From Prosopocoilus inquinatus (taxonomy: Eukaryota; Arthropoda; Insecta; Coleoptera; Lucanidae): DNA of 64,000 nt. Shown here piece after piece: positions 52,442-63,250 of this stretch (position 1 is the stretch's first letter; each line of letters starts with the position of its first letter). Location: contig CM069871.1 in assembly GCA_036172665.1 (NCBI GenBank), positions 9,238,001 to 9,302,000 on the forward strand. Direction: 5' to 3'. The notes below the pieces were generated by a model, which saw only the letters and a list, made by a program, of their open reading frames with translations, had not been told where the DNA came from and ran no database searches. Position numbers and translations under genes: made by a program.

Positions 52442-54590
52442 GCAGCTTTACACTTACTTACATGCAAGATAGGAGAAATAGGGAAAATAGAGAGGAAAGT
52501 TGAGTTTGATTTTTAAAATTTATTAAATCTGTGCTTCATCATCAAGTATCTAAAGTATTATTACGGTTCAAGTGCTTCGGAGAATTTGTTTGGGTTTTAC
52601 GGTTAAACAGCTCCTGCGGTTACGGTTGCCAGACGGACGTAAGTAATCCGTCAGACAGAAACGTAGCCAACCGGATACTGCAATTAGAGTGCGTTGTGTG
52701 TGAGGCTTCGCGAAATAAACCGGCGATATAAACCATTGACCACTTTCCCACGAAACGCACATCCACTGGACGGGACGCATTCTAAATTAATTCGGAGATC
52801 ATTGAGGCTAACAAGCTCGACGTTTGCAACGATGGAAAAATGAGCGTATGCAATGGATGGAACTTTCTCATAGCTTGACAATGAATACGAACACGAAAAG
52901 GATGTTACTATTTCTGCAAGAATTCCGAAAGAAAAACACCAAATTGTAAAGTTGAGAGAAGGCACAGGGTGACTACACGAGAATTACCACCCCCTTTAAC
53001 TTCTCCAATTTTGAATTTAAAAAGAAACGTCTATTACAAAACCAGGATATCCCAAGTTGAGTGGCCTATTAAAAGTTTTCGGAAAAACTAACATAAAACA
53101 TTCCAAAAATTAATACATCGCCCTAGGGGGAAGTGATCTTTCAATCTAAGATATTTTCACTTTTATATCACTTTCGATTATTCCGGAAGTCGCCATTAAC
53201 TTTCTTATTTCAAATGGAATGCTATACTTTTTATTGCAAATTCTGCTTCTGCACGTTATTCCAAGTAAAAGTTGTTAAGGCTTCCCTATACTTAAATGTA
53301 ACGATTTTTGAGATATCTTCGAATTTCTGAAAAGAAAAATATTTCGGTGACCTTTCGTTTTTAAGAGAATGTATTTACGACGCAATTAAATTTCAAGATT
53401 CAAGTTGCCCGTCGTTTGAACGAATAATGTTCGGCCTTTCAAATCATATCCCACTTATCCCTGAAAAATTCTCGGGATGGTCAAAATATGGCATCGAACC
53501 TTGTTATGTTTAACAGCCCGAAACTCAGTTTTCGTCAATGGAACACCCTGTATGTGTTTGCATCATGAGATGCAGAATCAAATTCTACATCGATTAGCAT
53601 CAGCATTCCCTATACCTATTTCTATAAGTTTTCTTGTTATCAATAATTGTTTCTTGTAATGGCATATTTTGGTAGAATTATGACAATTTTTCGCAGTAAA
53701 TTGTCGACAAATCAAAAATATTTATTGAGTTACACAATTATATCATGCGATCAACGGAATTTATAATTAAAGCAGGCCGTGATATTTTCCAAAAAGTTGG
53801 CAACACAGGCTTATAGTTTGAAATTAAAAATTTTAAGCGTCTGCATTGTGACATTTATTTCTTTTTTAATGATTGTTAATGAACGAATTTGTCTTGTGGG
53901 ACACTCCCTCCCCTATAATATTCTAAAAAACAATTTAAACCAGCATCCATACAAAATAAAAAGAATTGTATAAAGCGCGAGCATAACCTCAAATATGACA
54001 ACTGTCAACTTATTATTTATTTCTCATTGTATACAACCACACAGCATAAAATAGCACCAATCACAGCCTCCTCTAATTATGAATTCCATTGATCACCCGG
54101 TATTATCAGATATGTACAAATAAAACACAAAGAAATTGAAAAAATTAACAAAACAAATAAAAAAGGACCTTAATGTTTCATTTAAAATTAAATTTCAAGA
54201 TATCTTAAAAACCGTTACATTTAAGTGTAGGAAAATTTTAACAATTTTTAGACAGGTGCATAACTGTGAAATTTTATTTATTTTTTTTTAATGAAACATT
54301 GATATTTGTATACACATTTGAAACCTAAATTAAATTCTAGTGAGATATTGTCGGTATCGACCCTTTTGAAGTCGTTGAAGACTCGAAAGGGGGTCGATGA
54401 ACCTTTAGTGACCAATGAGAGTCGATGAATGTCTAGAGGTCTTTCAAGGGGTCGGAATTGTCAATGTCTTATTTAATGGAGGCTTATCTGAATAGTTTTT
54501 TTTTTTTTAAGTAAAAGACTTACAAATAATTTTAAATAAATTTGAATCAACTCGAACCAAAAAAGAGATTGATTATATCAAAATCAAAGT
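52442..54590. other. Upstream of sev, no gene recognised
   Basis: AT-rich, low repeat content. No signal-peptide exon with a phase-0 donor was found. A 93-codon minus-strand frame at 52684-52965 opens with GTG, not ATG. Confidence 0.45.
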
Positions 54591-54599
54591 ACTCAAAAT

Positions 54600-55340
54600 A
54601 CAGTCAAGTCAAATCAAACGTAAAACCAAAAGACGATCGTCGAATAAGACAGGACGAAAGTAAAAACTGCGTAAAACCTCAATAAGTCAAATCGATGTAA
54701 AAACTGACTTTCACATCACAAGCAAAAATTTAATCTATGATAAGTCAAATCGTCTAAAAGAAGAAACAAAAGACGATCAATTGATTATTAAAAAAATAAA
54801 AAATCAAAATGTGAAGTAAAATAAAAAAAAAGAGAAAACAAAAAGAAGAGGATTAATTGACAATTTCAAAGTAAAAACAAATGATATAAATCGAAACAAC
54901 TGACAAAAACTGACTTTCACGTCACAACCAAGAATTTAATCTATGATAAGTCAAATCGTATAAACAAAAAAAAAGACGATCATTTGATCATTAAAAAATT
55001 AAAAGTCATATCAAATAATATCAAACTGAAGAGAAAACAAAAAGAAAAACAAGATGATTAATTGATCGTTTAAAAGTAAAAGCAAAACAAATGAAATCGA
55101 TTAAAACAAAAACCAGAAGATACGGTCATTTGGTTAATTAAAAATTAATTAAAATAAAAGTCAAATGGGGAATAAAAAAATAAAGTATGACGATAAGTCA
55201 AAATGATTTAAAAATTGACAACTTTGATTCGATTATTTAAAAATTAATTAAAATAAAGTCGAATGAGAGGAATAAAAAAATAAAGTAGGTATGACGATAA
55301 GTCAAAGTGTTTTTAAAAATTGACGAATTTTGTCATGGCC
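54600..55340 (-). repeat. AT-rich satellite family in reverse orientation
   Basis: Phrases such as AAAAGACGATCAATTGATTA are the reverse complement of the TTGATCGTCTTTT modules at 8157-10330 and 14692-18060. Copies recur at about 190-200 bp. Confidence 0.75.
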
Positions 55341-56535
55341 CAAAGAATACCCTGTAAATACTATTAAAGAAACAGAGCAATCGATTAATAATTAAAAAAT
55401 CTAAATAAACTCAGTTCACTGACCGCACAACTTTTGTAAAAATAAATTAGTTTAAAGTGTTTAGGAAAAATTCTTACAATTGGCATTATTTTTCAAACTA
55501 AGGGCTCAATTAAAAAAATAAAACAAAATATTGTATTGTATTAAAATGGATTAGGATTGGCATCATATTTCAAACTAAAAGCTCAATTAAAAAAAACAAA
55601 GTAGTTTATAGGACCCGCGAAAGGATGGAAAAATAATTTTAGTACTCCTAGCAATAAGAAGAAAATTTTTCACAATTCACAATTAATTTGAAAATGATTG
55701 TTTATACGAGGGTGGGCCACAAAGTTCACGCATTCGAACACAGTTCATGTGTCCTCAGTTCATAAAACAAATGAAATATGAATTTAAACAAGATTAAAAA
55801 GTGATAGTATGGGCCTTATTTTGGACTTAAATTCTGTGAGAATCTTTAACTTTCTCGTGTGAAAGGTGTTAAAGAAAATCCTAAATACATTGAATTGCAA
55901 ACGTAGCCAAGGATGATTAGCCTTTTTTTGTCCGAGCAGACATACAGGTTGCCTATTTATGTTGGTCACATGGCTCTCAGTTTTATATGGAAGCTCTGTA
56001 TTAAAGTATTTACGACGAAAAATTTTGATTGACCACGCTTGAAGTTACTTTCTGAGTAACTGGTCTTGACATTGACTTTTAGGAAAATGCATAACTTTTT
56101 TCTGTTCCACAGGATTTTTCAAAATCAAATGCAATGAAAAGAATTTTGGAAGAAATCAATAAAAATTACAATGATGTTTTGAATACAAAAATGTTAAAGA
56201 AATCGTATGACCCGACGCATCACCGAATACGACGACTGTATAAGTAGAATGTATCGAGTCATACTTCTCTTTTAGAGAAGTTGAAACGAGTGTTCAGTAA
56301 GTAAATCGACTTTTCAAGGCATCCAAAAAAGAATCTTTTTTTCATTTTTCACACTGAAAGCTCGTTTAAGAAAACAGAATAGTTTACAGAACTGACGAAA
56401 GTATAGAAAAATAATTTTCGACAATCCAAAGACTAATGAATAAAAATTACAATGATATTTTGACTATACAAATGTTAAAGAAAACTTTTTTTAGAAAAAT
56501 TTTGTGCAAATCGTTTTTGATTGCAGTGAGAACCT

Positions 56536-56598
56536 CGAGCAGCCTCTGGACAGCTGTTTCAGCCCTGCTTGGGGCTTCTTCAGCAGAAACGTAGCTCG
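56536..56598 (-). ncRNA. Hammerhead ribozyme, unit 1
   Basis: Same sequence as the ribozyme described at 57381-57443, on the minus strand. Confidence 0.82.
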
Positions 56599-56847
56599 AC
56601 ATTCCCACTGCAGACCAAAAACGACTTGCCCAATTTATTCGCAAATGCGATGTAAGAATGATGAACATATAAAATAGCGACATCTTACTATCGCTTTTTG
56701 ACCTAACATTGCAGTAGGATAGACAAATTGAAGCGGGATTTGCTCCTAATGAGTCCCCCATGCAAGGCGGCCATGCTTGCTGTCAAAGCATAATGAAAGA
56801 TTTTAGAAAAATTTTGTGCAAATCGTTTTTGATTGCAGTGAGAACCT

Positions 56848-56910
56848 CGAGCAGCCTCTGGACAGCTGTTTCAGCCCTGCTTGGGGCTTCTTCAGCAGAA
56901 ACGTAGCTCG
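56848..56910 (-). ncRNA. Hammerhead ribozyme, unit 2
   Basis: Identical minus-strand copy exactly 312 bp from unit 1. Confidence 0.82.
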
Positions 56911-57159
56911 ACATTCCCACTGCAGACCAAAAACGACTTGCCCAATTTATTCGCAAATGCGATGTAAGAATGATGAACATATAAAATAGCGACATCTTAC
57001 TATCGCTTTTTGACCTAACATTGCAGTAGGATAGACAAATTGAAGCGGGATTTGCTCCTAATGAGTCCCCCATGCAAGGCGGCCATGCTTGCTGTCAAAG
57101 CATAATGAAAGATTTTAGAAAAATTTTGTGCAAATCGTTTTTGATTGCAGTGAGAACCT

Positions 57160-57185
57160 CGAGCAGCCTCTGGACAGCTGTTTCA
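57160..57185 (-). pseudogene. Truncated hammerhead at the inversion junction
   Basis: Only the 3' half (TGAAACAGCTGTCCAGAGG and the stem I strand) remains on the minus strand; CTGAAGA and most of stem II are lost. The break lies in TTTCA (57181-57185), which both orientations share. Confidence 0.8.
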
Positions 57186-57380
57186 TTATGCTTTGACAGC
57201 AAGCATGGCCGCCTTGCATGGGGGACTCATTAGGAGCAAATCCCGCTTCAATTTGTCTATCCTACTGCAATGTTAGGTCAAAAAGCGATAGTAAGATGTC
57301 GCTATTTTATATGTTCATCATTCTTACATCGCATTTGCGAATAAATTGGGCAAGTCGTTTTTGGTCTGCAGTGGGAATGT

Positions 57381-57443
57381 CGAGCTACGTTTCTGCTGAA
57401 GAAGCCCCAAGCAGGGCTGAAACAGCTGTCCAGAGGCTGCTCG
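57381..57443 (+). ncRNA. Hammerhead ribozyme, unit 4 (reference copy)
   Basis: Stem I pairs TTTCTG with CAGAGG (two G-U pairs) and CGAG with CTCG. Invariant CTGAAGA is at 57396-57402. Stem II AGCCC/GGGCT with loop CAAGCA is at 57403-57418, and GAAA at 57419-57422. Stem III is A-U plus C-G closed by the palindromic loop AGCT. The triplet GTC ends at 57430, the expected cut site. Stem I extends outward through TGCAGTG/CACTGCA and CGTTTTTG/CAAAAACG to span 57352-57471. Short stem III with palindromic loop is known from minimal type I hammerheads of Penelope-like elements and retrozymes, which may act as dimers. No conserved core base is missing. Confidence 0.87.
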
Positions 57444-57692
57444 AGGTTCTCACTGCAATCAAAAACGATTTGCACAAAATTTTTCTAAAATCTTTCATTA
57501 TGCTTTGACAGCAAGCATGGCCGCCTTGCATGGGGGACTCATTAGGAGCAAATCCCGCTTCAATTTGTCTATCCTACTGCAATGTTAGGTCAAAAAGCGA
57601 TAGTAAGATGTCGCTATTTTATATGTTCATCATTCTTACATCGCATTTGCGAATAAATTGGGCAAGTCGTTTTTGGTCTGCAGTGGGAATGT

Positions 57693-57755
57693 CGAGCTAC
57701 GTTTCTGCTGAAGAAGCCCCAAGCAGGGCTGAAACAGCTGTCCAGAGGCTGCTCG
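57693..57755 (+). ncRNA. Hammerhead ribozyme, unit 5
   Basis: Identical plus-strand copy 312 bp after unit 4. Confidence 0.85.
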
Positions 57756-58740
57756 AGGTTCTCACTGCAATCAAAAACGATTTGCACAAAATTTTTCTAA
57801 AATCTTTCATTATGCTTTGACAGCAAGCATGGCCGCCTTGCATGGGGGACTCATTAGGAGCAAATCCCGCTTCAATTTGTCTATCCTACTGCAATGTTAG
57901 GTCAAAAAGCGATAGTAAGATGTCGCTATTTTATATGTTAAAGAAAACGTACGGCGCATCACCGAATACGACCGTTGTATAAATGGAATGTACCGAGTCA
58001 TCTCTTATTTTAGAGAAGTTGAAGCGAGTTTTCAATAGATAAATCGACTTTTCAAGGCATCCAAAAAAGAATATTTTTTCCATTTTTCACACTGAAAGCT
58101 CGTTTAAGAAAACAGAATAGTTTACAGAACTAACGAAAGTGTAGAAGAATAATTTTTGACAATCCAAAGACGAATGAATAAAAGTTACAATGATATTTTG
58201 ACTACACAAATGTTAAAGAAAACCTACGACGCATCACCGAATACGACGGTTGTATTATTGGAATGTATATAGTCATCTCTTATTTTAGAGAAGTTGAAGC
58301 GAGTGTTGAAGAAGTAAATCGACTTTTCAAGGCATCCAAAAATGAATCTTTTTTCCATTTTTCACACTGAAAGCTCATTTAAGGAAACAGAGTAGTTTAC
58401 AGAACCGACGAAAGTATAGAAAAATAATTTTTGACAATCCAAAGACGAATGAATAAAAGTTACAATGATATTTTGACTACACAAATGTTAAAGAAAACGT
58501 ACGACGCATCACCGAATACGACGGTTGTATAAATGGAATGTATATAGTCATCTCTTACTTTAGAGAAGTTGAAGCGAGTGTTTAATAAGTAAAACGACTT
58601 TTCAAGACATCCAAAAAAGATTTCTTTGTTTCATTTTTCAAACTAAAAGCTCAATTAAAAAAACGATATAATTTACAGAACTGACGAGAGTATAGGAAAA
58701 TAATTTTTGATAATTCGAAGACAAACACAAGGATTAAATT

Positions 58741-59630
58741 TTAATGCGATTTCTGTGCAACTACCCTAAAACAGAAGGGTTCGTTTTCTAGTTCTTTGTT
58801 TTGGTATTTCTGCAGATTCTCAAACTCTTGATTTGATTTACGATTCTTGTCACTTTAACAACATAATAAAACAGCAACTTTCAGTCAGTGGCACAATCCC
58901 AATCCATCACGTCACATTTGCCGCTTCTGCATGCATGTAAACTATTATAAACATACACAGATCTTATCGTTTGTTTACTGACAATAATTTGTATAAGTAG
59001 TTGCTTGTTAGTGCAGGTCGTAAACTCTCCTTCTGAGGTCTCTTGGGAACGTCGTGGTCTCTTCGAGGGGCGACGGATGACAGAAACACGATTTGTTTGA
59101 AAGGATTCGTTAAAACCAGACCCTGACGATGACATGCGTTTAACAAAAATGCGCCCACGATTACGTAAATAATGCGTAATTTATTTATTTCCAAAGTTTC
59201 AGAGTAAATAAATAATCTGCTGCTACGTTTCATGTTAATAGTAACATCACGAGGTTGTCATTAACATTTTTTTTCTTTTTTATATAATCGATTACTGATG
59301 ATAGTTATGATTCTTTTAAATGCCATTGCATTGTGGATAACGTTTTTAATTTGTAATGGTTTTTAATCTAGATTAAATAAATAATATTAAAATTTGAAAT
59401 CATTTCGTTATTTCATATTTTACAAAACAGTTTGGCTCGTTTTAGCTACGCTCCGACTAAGTATGTACAAAAGTGGATTCTGATTAGTTCAGTTATAAAT
59501 TCATTTCCTTTCGACCTCGGTCCGTGTATTGAACTAAACGCATTCATTGGTTTTCTTAAACTCTTAAACTGTGTAGCTTTAAACTGATTTCTTTAGTCCT
59601 CGGTTTGAGTAATGATAAAACGATTTCATA
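58741..59630. other. Non-coding stretch between satellite and foldback
   Basis: No gene recognised. A minus-strand ATG frame at 58964-59233 has a hydrophobic stretch (IIYVIVGAFLLNAC) but no supporting splice donor. Confidence 0.4.
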
Positions 59631-59631
59631 G

Positions 59632-59748
59632 GCCGCGTTCAGTTGTTTACTCAGCAATCGTTTGTGATTGGCTTTTACTTTAATGTGAGCCCATCACAAA
59701 CAATTGCTGAGTAAACAAATCAGCCGCTGAGTGTCCTTGAACGCGCCC
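59632..59748. repeat. Foldback element with GCGTTCA termini
   Basis: TTTACTCAGCAATCGTTTGTGATTGGCT pairs with AGCCCATCACAAACAATTGCTGAGTAAA (split for length: outer arms CCGCGTTCA and TGAACGCGC). A short MITE-like palindrome of about 117 bp. Confidence 0.7.
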
Positions 59749-59749
59749 A

Positions 59750-60650
59750 TTGATTTACGATTGCAACAGATAGGTTTTTAAGACTCAGAGATGTCAAGAG
59801 GTTTGTAAAAATTGCACTAAGCGTACATGCGACTGAGATCGGAACAGCGGCAACGGCCGGTCTAGCAACACACCGACGTCAACGCAACCTAAATTGGAAG
59901 AACGTTTAGCGGAATTTTTACAACCCCTCGGCATCGCTATATTTTAACTTGCTTATTAAGCAACTGCCCCAGATGAAAGCGTCATTTAAGATATCTGAGA
60001 GAAGATTTAAAAATCGTGCGAGTCCTCTTGAATTCAAAGCATTATTTTAGACGTCAACTGAAAAAAAATAAAAGAAAAAGAAAAAGATATCTAATGCGCC
60101 AGCAAGCACACAACACGGTTCTAATCTCCCTATTCAATTACTTAATACTGAAAAATACATTAAGCTTATCGAGGAGCGCGCATTCCACTGTTTTTAATAT
60201 TCCCCCGATAACATAAATCGCCTCCGTGACAACAAAAATAACATAAATTTATGTAAAACAGTAATTTTATTAAAGCATAAATAATTTTTCAACAAAGCGC
60301 GATAATTTATTCCGCGACGTTATCACCGGCACAATAAATAATTCAATTTCAGAGGCGGTGATATTTTATTGGGCGCGTGGACTCAATCTGGAAACGAATT
60401 TTTGAATTTTGATTGGTCGACTTAGCGCCCGCCATTCTTGTACTATGAAATTTAATTCAATTCCTTAAATAAATTAAATTAGGCGGCAAAGTGCAGCGAA
60501 ATTTCAGATGGATCAAATATCGGAAAAAATAGAACGTGAAACCCAAAAAAAAATAAATAAAATAAAATCGAATTTGAAACAAAAAAAATACAAGAAATAG
60601 AGTAGACAGAAGTAAGGTCACGAATTATCCAACTTGATTGACCAAATTAG
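59750..60650. other. Non-coding stretch
   Basis: No gene recognised. 59810-59900 is somewhat GC-richer and free of repeats. Confidence 0.4.
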
Positions 60651-60654
60651 TTAT

Positions 60655-60774
60655 AAGTCAGTTTCGACTGTAGTGAATAGTTGACCGCAGTTCTCTTCCT
60701 GAAGAGGCCCCAAATAAGATCGAAACAGCTGTCCAGGGGATGGTCGCGAAGTTCGCTCCAATCGAAACTGACTT
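60655..60774 (+). ncRNA. Diverged hammerhead relative with conserved extended stem I
   Basis: The segment is 120 bp, as long as the matching part of the retrozyme unit (57352-57471). CTGAAGA is at 60699-60705, GAAA at 60722-60725, stem III loop AGCT, and GTC at 60731-60733. Stem I pairs TTCCTG with CAGGGG. The outer stem pairs AAGTCAGTTTCGA with TCGAAACTGACTT. Most stem bases differ from the retrozyme yet still pair. Stem II (GGCCCC against AAGATC) is poor, so this copy is probably inactive. Confidence 0.72.
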
Positions 60775-61089
60775 ACCTTACTTAACGTTACCAAAAAAGA
60801 AACACAAAGAAAAAGAAAGAGAAAATAAATCCGAAAACAAAATAAAACGAAGACGAATTGAAGAATTGAAGAAGCAAAAATACTATCTATTGATTAAGAT
60901 AGAGATGTTATTATTATTATTTTCAAAAAATTTTAGGTATGTGAAAAGAAAACATAAACAAAGAAAATTAGGAATAAAAAAAATAAATTCAATGAAAACA
61001 CATGACCTTGATTCACTGAGATTAAATTAAGGACAAACGAAAAAAGAACAAGAAAAGCAAATTGTGTTTAAAAAAAAAAGTAAAGGAAG

Positions 61090-63250
61090 TGAAGAAGAGA
61101 AAGTAGAAATAGACGTTCAGCTTATCTCAAGGTCAACCCAATTCAGCTAAACCCGATCTAAGGAAAAAGAAAATTCACAAAAAAATTAAAAGTGAACTTT
61201 TTCTCAAGGTCAATCCAACCTAAGTGAAACCAACCCAAGGAAAGATCACAAAAAAAAACAAAAAAATTAAAAATGAAATTGGTCTCGAACCCAACCCCAG
61301 AAGAGATTCAATGGAGATCAACTCAAGGTCAACCCAATTTAACCGAAGTCAATCTAGATAAGCCCAACCCAAGAAGATCATACAATAAACTAAAAACTAC
61401 AAAATTAAATCAATATAAAATAGATTCAACTCATCTCAAGGTCAACCCAACTCAGCTAAACTCGATCTGAGGAAAAAGAAAATTCGCAAGAAATTAAAAA
61501 TGGAATTCTTCTCAAAGTCAATCCAACCTAAATCAGACCCAACCCAAGGAGAGATCACAAAACATAAAAAACAAAAAAAATTAAAAATCAAATTTGTCTC
61601 AAGGTCGACTCAACCCAGCTGAATTCCACTACAAGAGCCAACCCATGAAGAGATATCACAAAACAGTAAAAACAAAAAAATTAATAAATGAAATTCAATA
61701 AAAATCCGTTCAACTCAACGCCGCCAAACCCGATCTAAAAAAAAGAAAAATTCACAGAAAATAAAAAATGTAATCCCTCTCAAGGTTAATCCAACCTAAG
61801 TGGGCCTCACTCAAGGAGAAATCACAAAAAGAACAAAAAAATTAAAAATTAAATTGGTCTCAAGGTCAACTCAACCCAACTGAATCCTACTGCGGTAGCC
61901 TAACCCAAGAAGAGATATCACAAAATAATAAAAACATATTAAAAATGAAACTATTCTCAAGGTCAACTCAGCCCAAATGTGTGAATTGAAATATAATAGA
62001 AATCGGTTCAGCTTATCTCAAGGTCAACCTTACATAATTAAATCCAACCTAACAGTATTCAACCAATGAAATAATTTTTTAAGTACTTTAAAATAAAAAA
62101 TTAAACAAAAATTTAAGAAATGAAATTAAATAAAAATAGTTTTAGTTTATCTCAATGTCAACCCAACTGAGCTAAGCCCAATCTAAGAAGAAAGAAATCT
62201 TGACAAAAAAATTAAAAAAGAAATCCCTCTCAAGGTCAACCCAACCTAAAGAAAAAGATTACAAAAAAATGAAATTGTTTGTCAACCCTACATAATTAAA
62301 TTCAACCTAACAGTATTCAATCAATGAAATGATTTTTGAAGTAATTTAAAATAAAAAATAAAACAAAAAATGTTACAAAATAACGATTAATGATTGAAGC
62401 TAAGCTGAGCCAGTCTCAAGGTCTGTTCAATCCGAGCAAACTCAATCTAACTCTGCTCAATCCGAGAAAATAATTGAGAATAAAAATAAAACTAGAAAAT
62501 CAAGAGTTAAAAAATTGAAATTCATTAAAAAACAAAGTCAAGCAACACACTAATAGATCATTGGATTTCTTTTCGTCTTTCTGACACAATTTTAGTCACA
62601 AAAATTTGCAGCGCAATGAAAAAAAATGAAAATTATGAAATGAAATGCATCAACTCAAGGTCAACCCAGCCTAACTGATCTCAACCTAAGTAATCCCAAT
62701 TCAAGAAAAGTTGTGATTGAATAAAAATCGGCTCAGCTCAGTCCAACCTAACTGAAGCCAACTTAAGTGAGTCCAACCCACGAAGTAAATTTTAAAGTAA
62801 TTAAAAATCAAAAAAATTTAAGAGAAGAATAAAACAAAAAATGTTAAAAATAACGATTAATAATTAAAACTAAGCTGAACTCTGAACGCTGATCTCAAGG
62901 GCTGCCAAACCAAGCAAATTCAACCTAACTCTGCTCAATCCAAGAAAAGAATTGAAAATAAAAGTTAAAAGTAAAAAATCAAGAGTTGAAAAACTGAAAT
63001 TTATTAAAAAATAAACCGAAACGAAACACCATCGATCAATCAATAAAAAAATTGAATAAAATAAAAGTAAAAAGTAAAAAATTAAGAGTTGAAAAACTGA
63101 AATTTATTAAAAAATAAACCTAAACAAAACACCATCGATCAATCAATAAAAAAATTGAAGAAAATAAAAGTAAAAAGTAAAAAATTAACAAAACACCATT
63201 GATCGATCAATAAAAAAATTGAAATAAAAAAATGATAACAAATTGAAACA
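61090..63250 (+). repeat. Degenerate tandem array with CTCAAGGTCAACCCAA motif
   Basis: Phrases CTCAAGGTCAACCCAAC, CCCAAGAAGAGATCACAAAA and AAAAAAATTAAAAATGAAAT alternate many times at about 100-200 bp. A final part (62980-63220) repeats AAGAGTTGAAAAACTGAAAT and AACACCATCGATCAATC. No coding. Confidence 0.75.

Larger units (their letters stand above)
56486..57934. mobile_element. Retrozyme-like element: inverted tandem array of 312-bp hammerhead units
   Basis: Two full units on the minus strand and a truncated third are followed by two full units and a truncated third on the plus strand. The unit is 312 bp (for example 56848 to 57160 and 57381 to 57693), and the copies look identical. It interrupts the 274-bp satellite. 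ATGTTAAAGAAAAC stands on both sides (56472-56485 and 57935-57948), a probable 14-bp target duplication, though the last unit also ends in ATGTT. Each full unit holds one hammerhead ribozyme. Animal retrozymes described with Penelope-like elements have this design. The repeated 96-codon frames are a by-product. Confidence 0.85.
55490..58740 (+). repeat. 274-bp satellite array, interrupted by the retrozyme
   Basis: CGACTTTTCAAGGCATCC occurs at 56308, 58045, 58320 and 58594. The last spacings are 275 and 274 bp. The first gap equals one unit plus the inserted element. Units contain CGACGCATCACCGAATACGA, TTTTAGAGAAGTTGAA and CACTGAAAGCTCGTTTAAG. Diverged copies extend left to about 55490. Confidence 0.88.

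Noticed and set aside
52684..52965. Hydrophobic minus-strand frame as the sev signal-peptide exon
   Set aside because: It opens with GTG rather than ATG and has no convincing phase-0 donor to join the exon at 52222.
56447..57820. Four near-identical open frames of about 96-104 codons as a repeated protein gene
   Set aside because: They run through the ribozyme core and stop at unit borders. Identity follows from the recent DNA repeat, and no domain or signal peptide is seen.
58964..59233. Minus-strand ATG frame with a hydrophobic stretch as the first sev exon
   Set aside because: No supported donor and a poor signal-peptide layout; left as non-coding.
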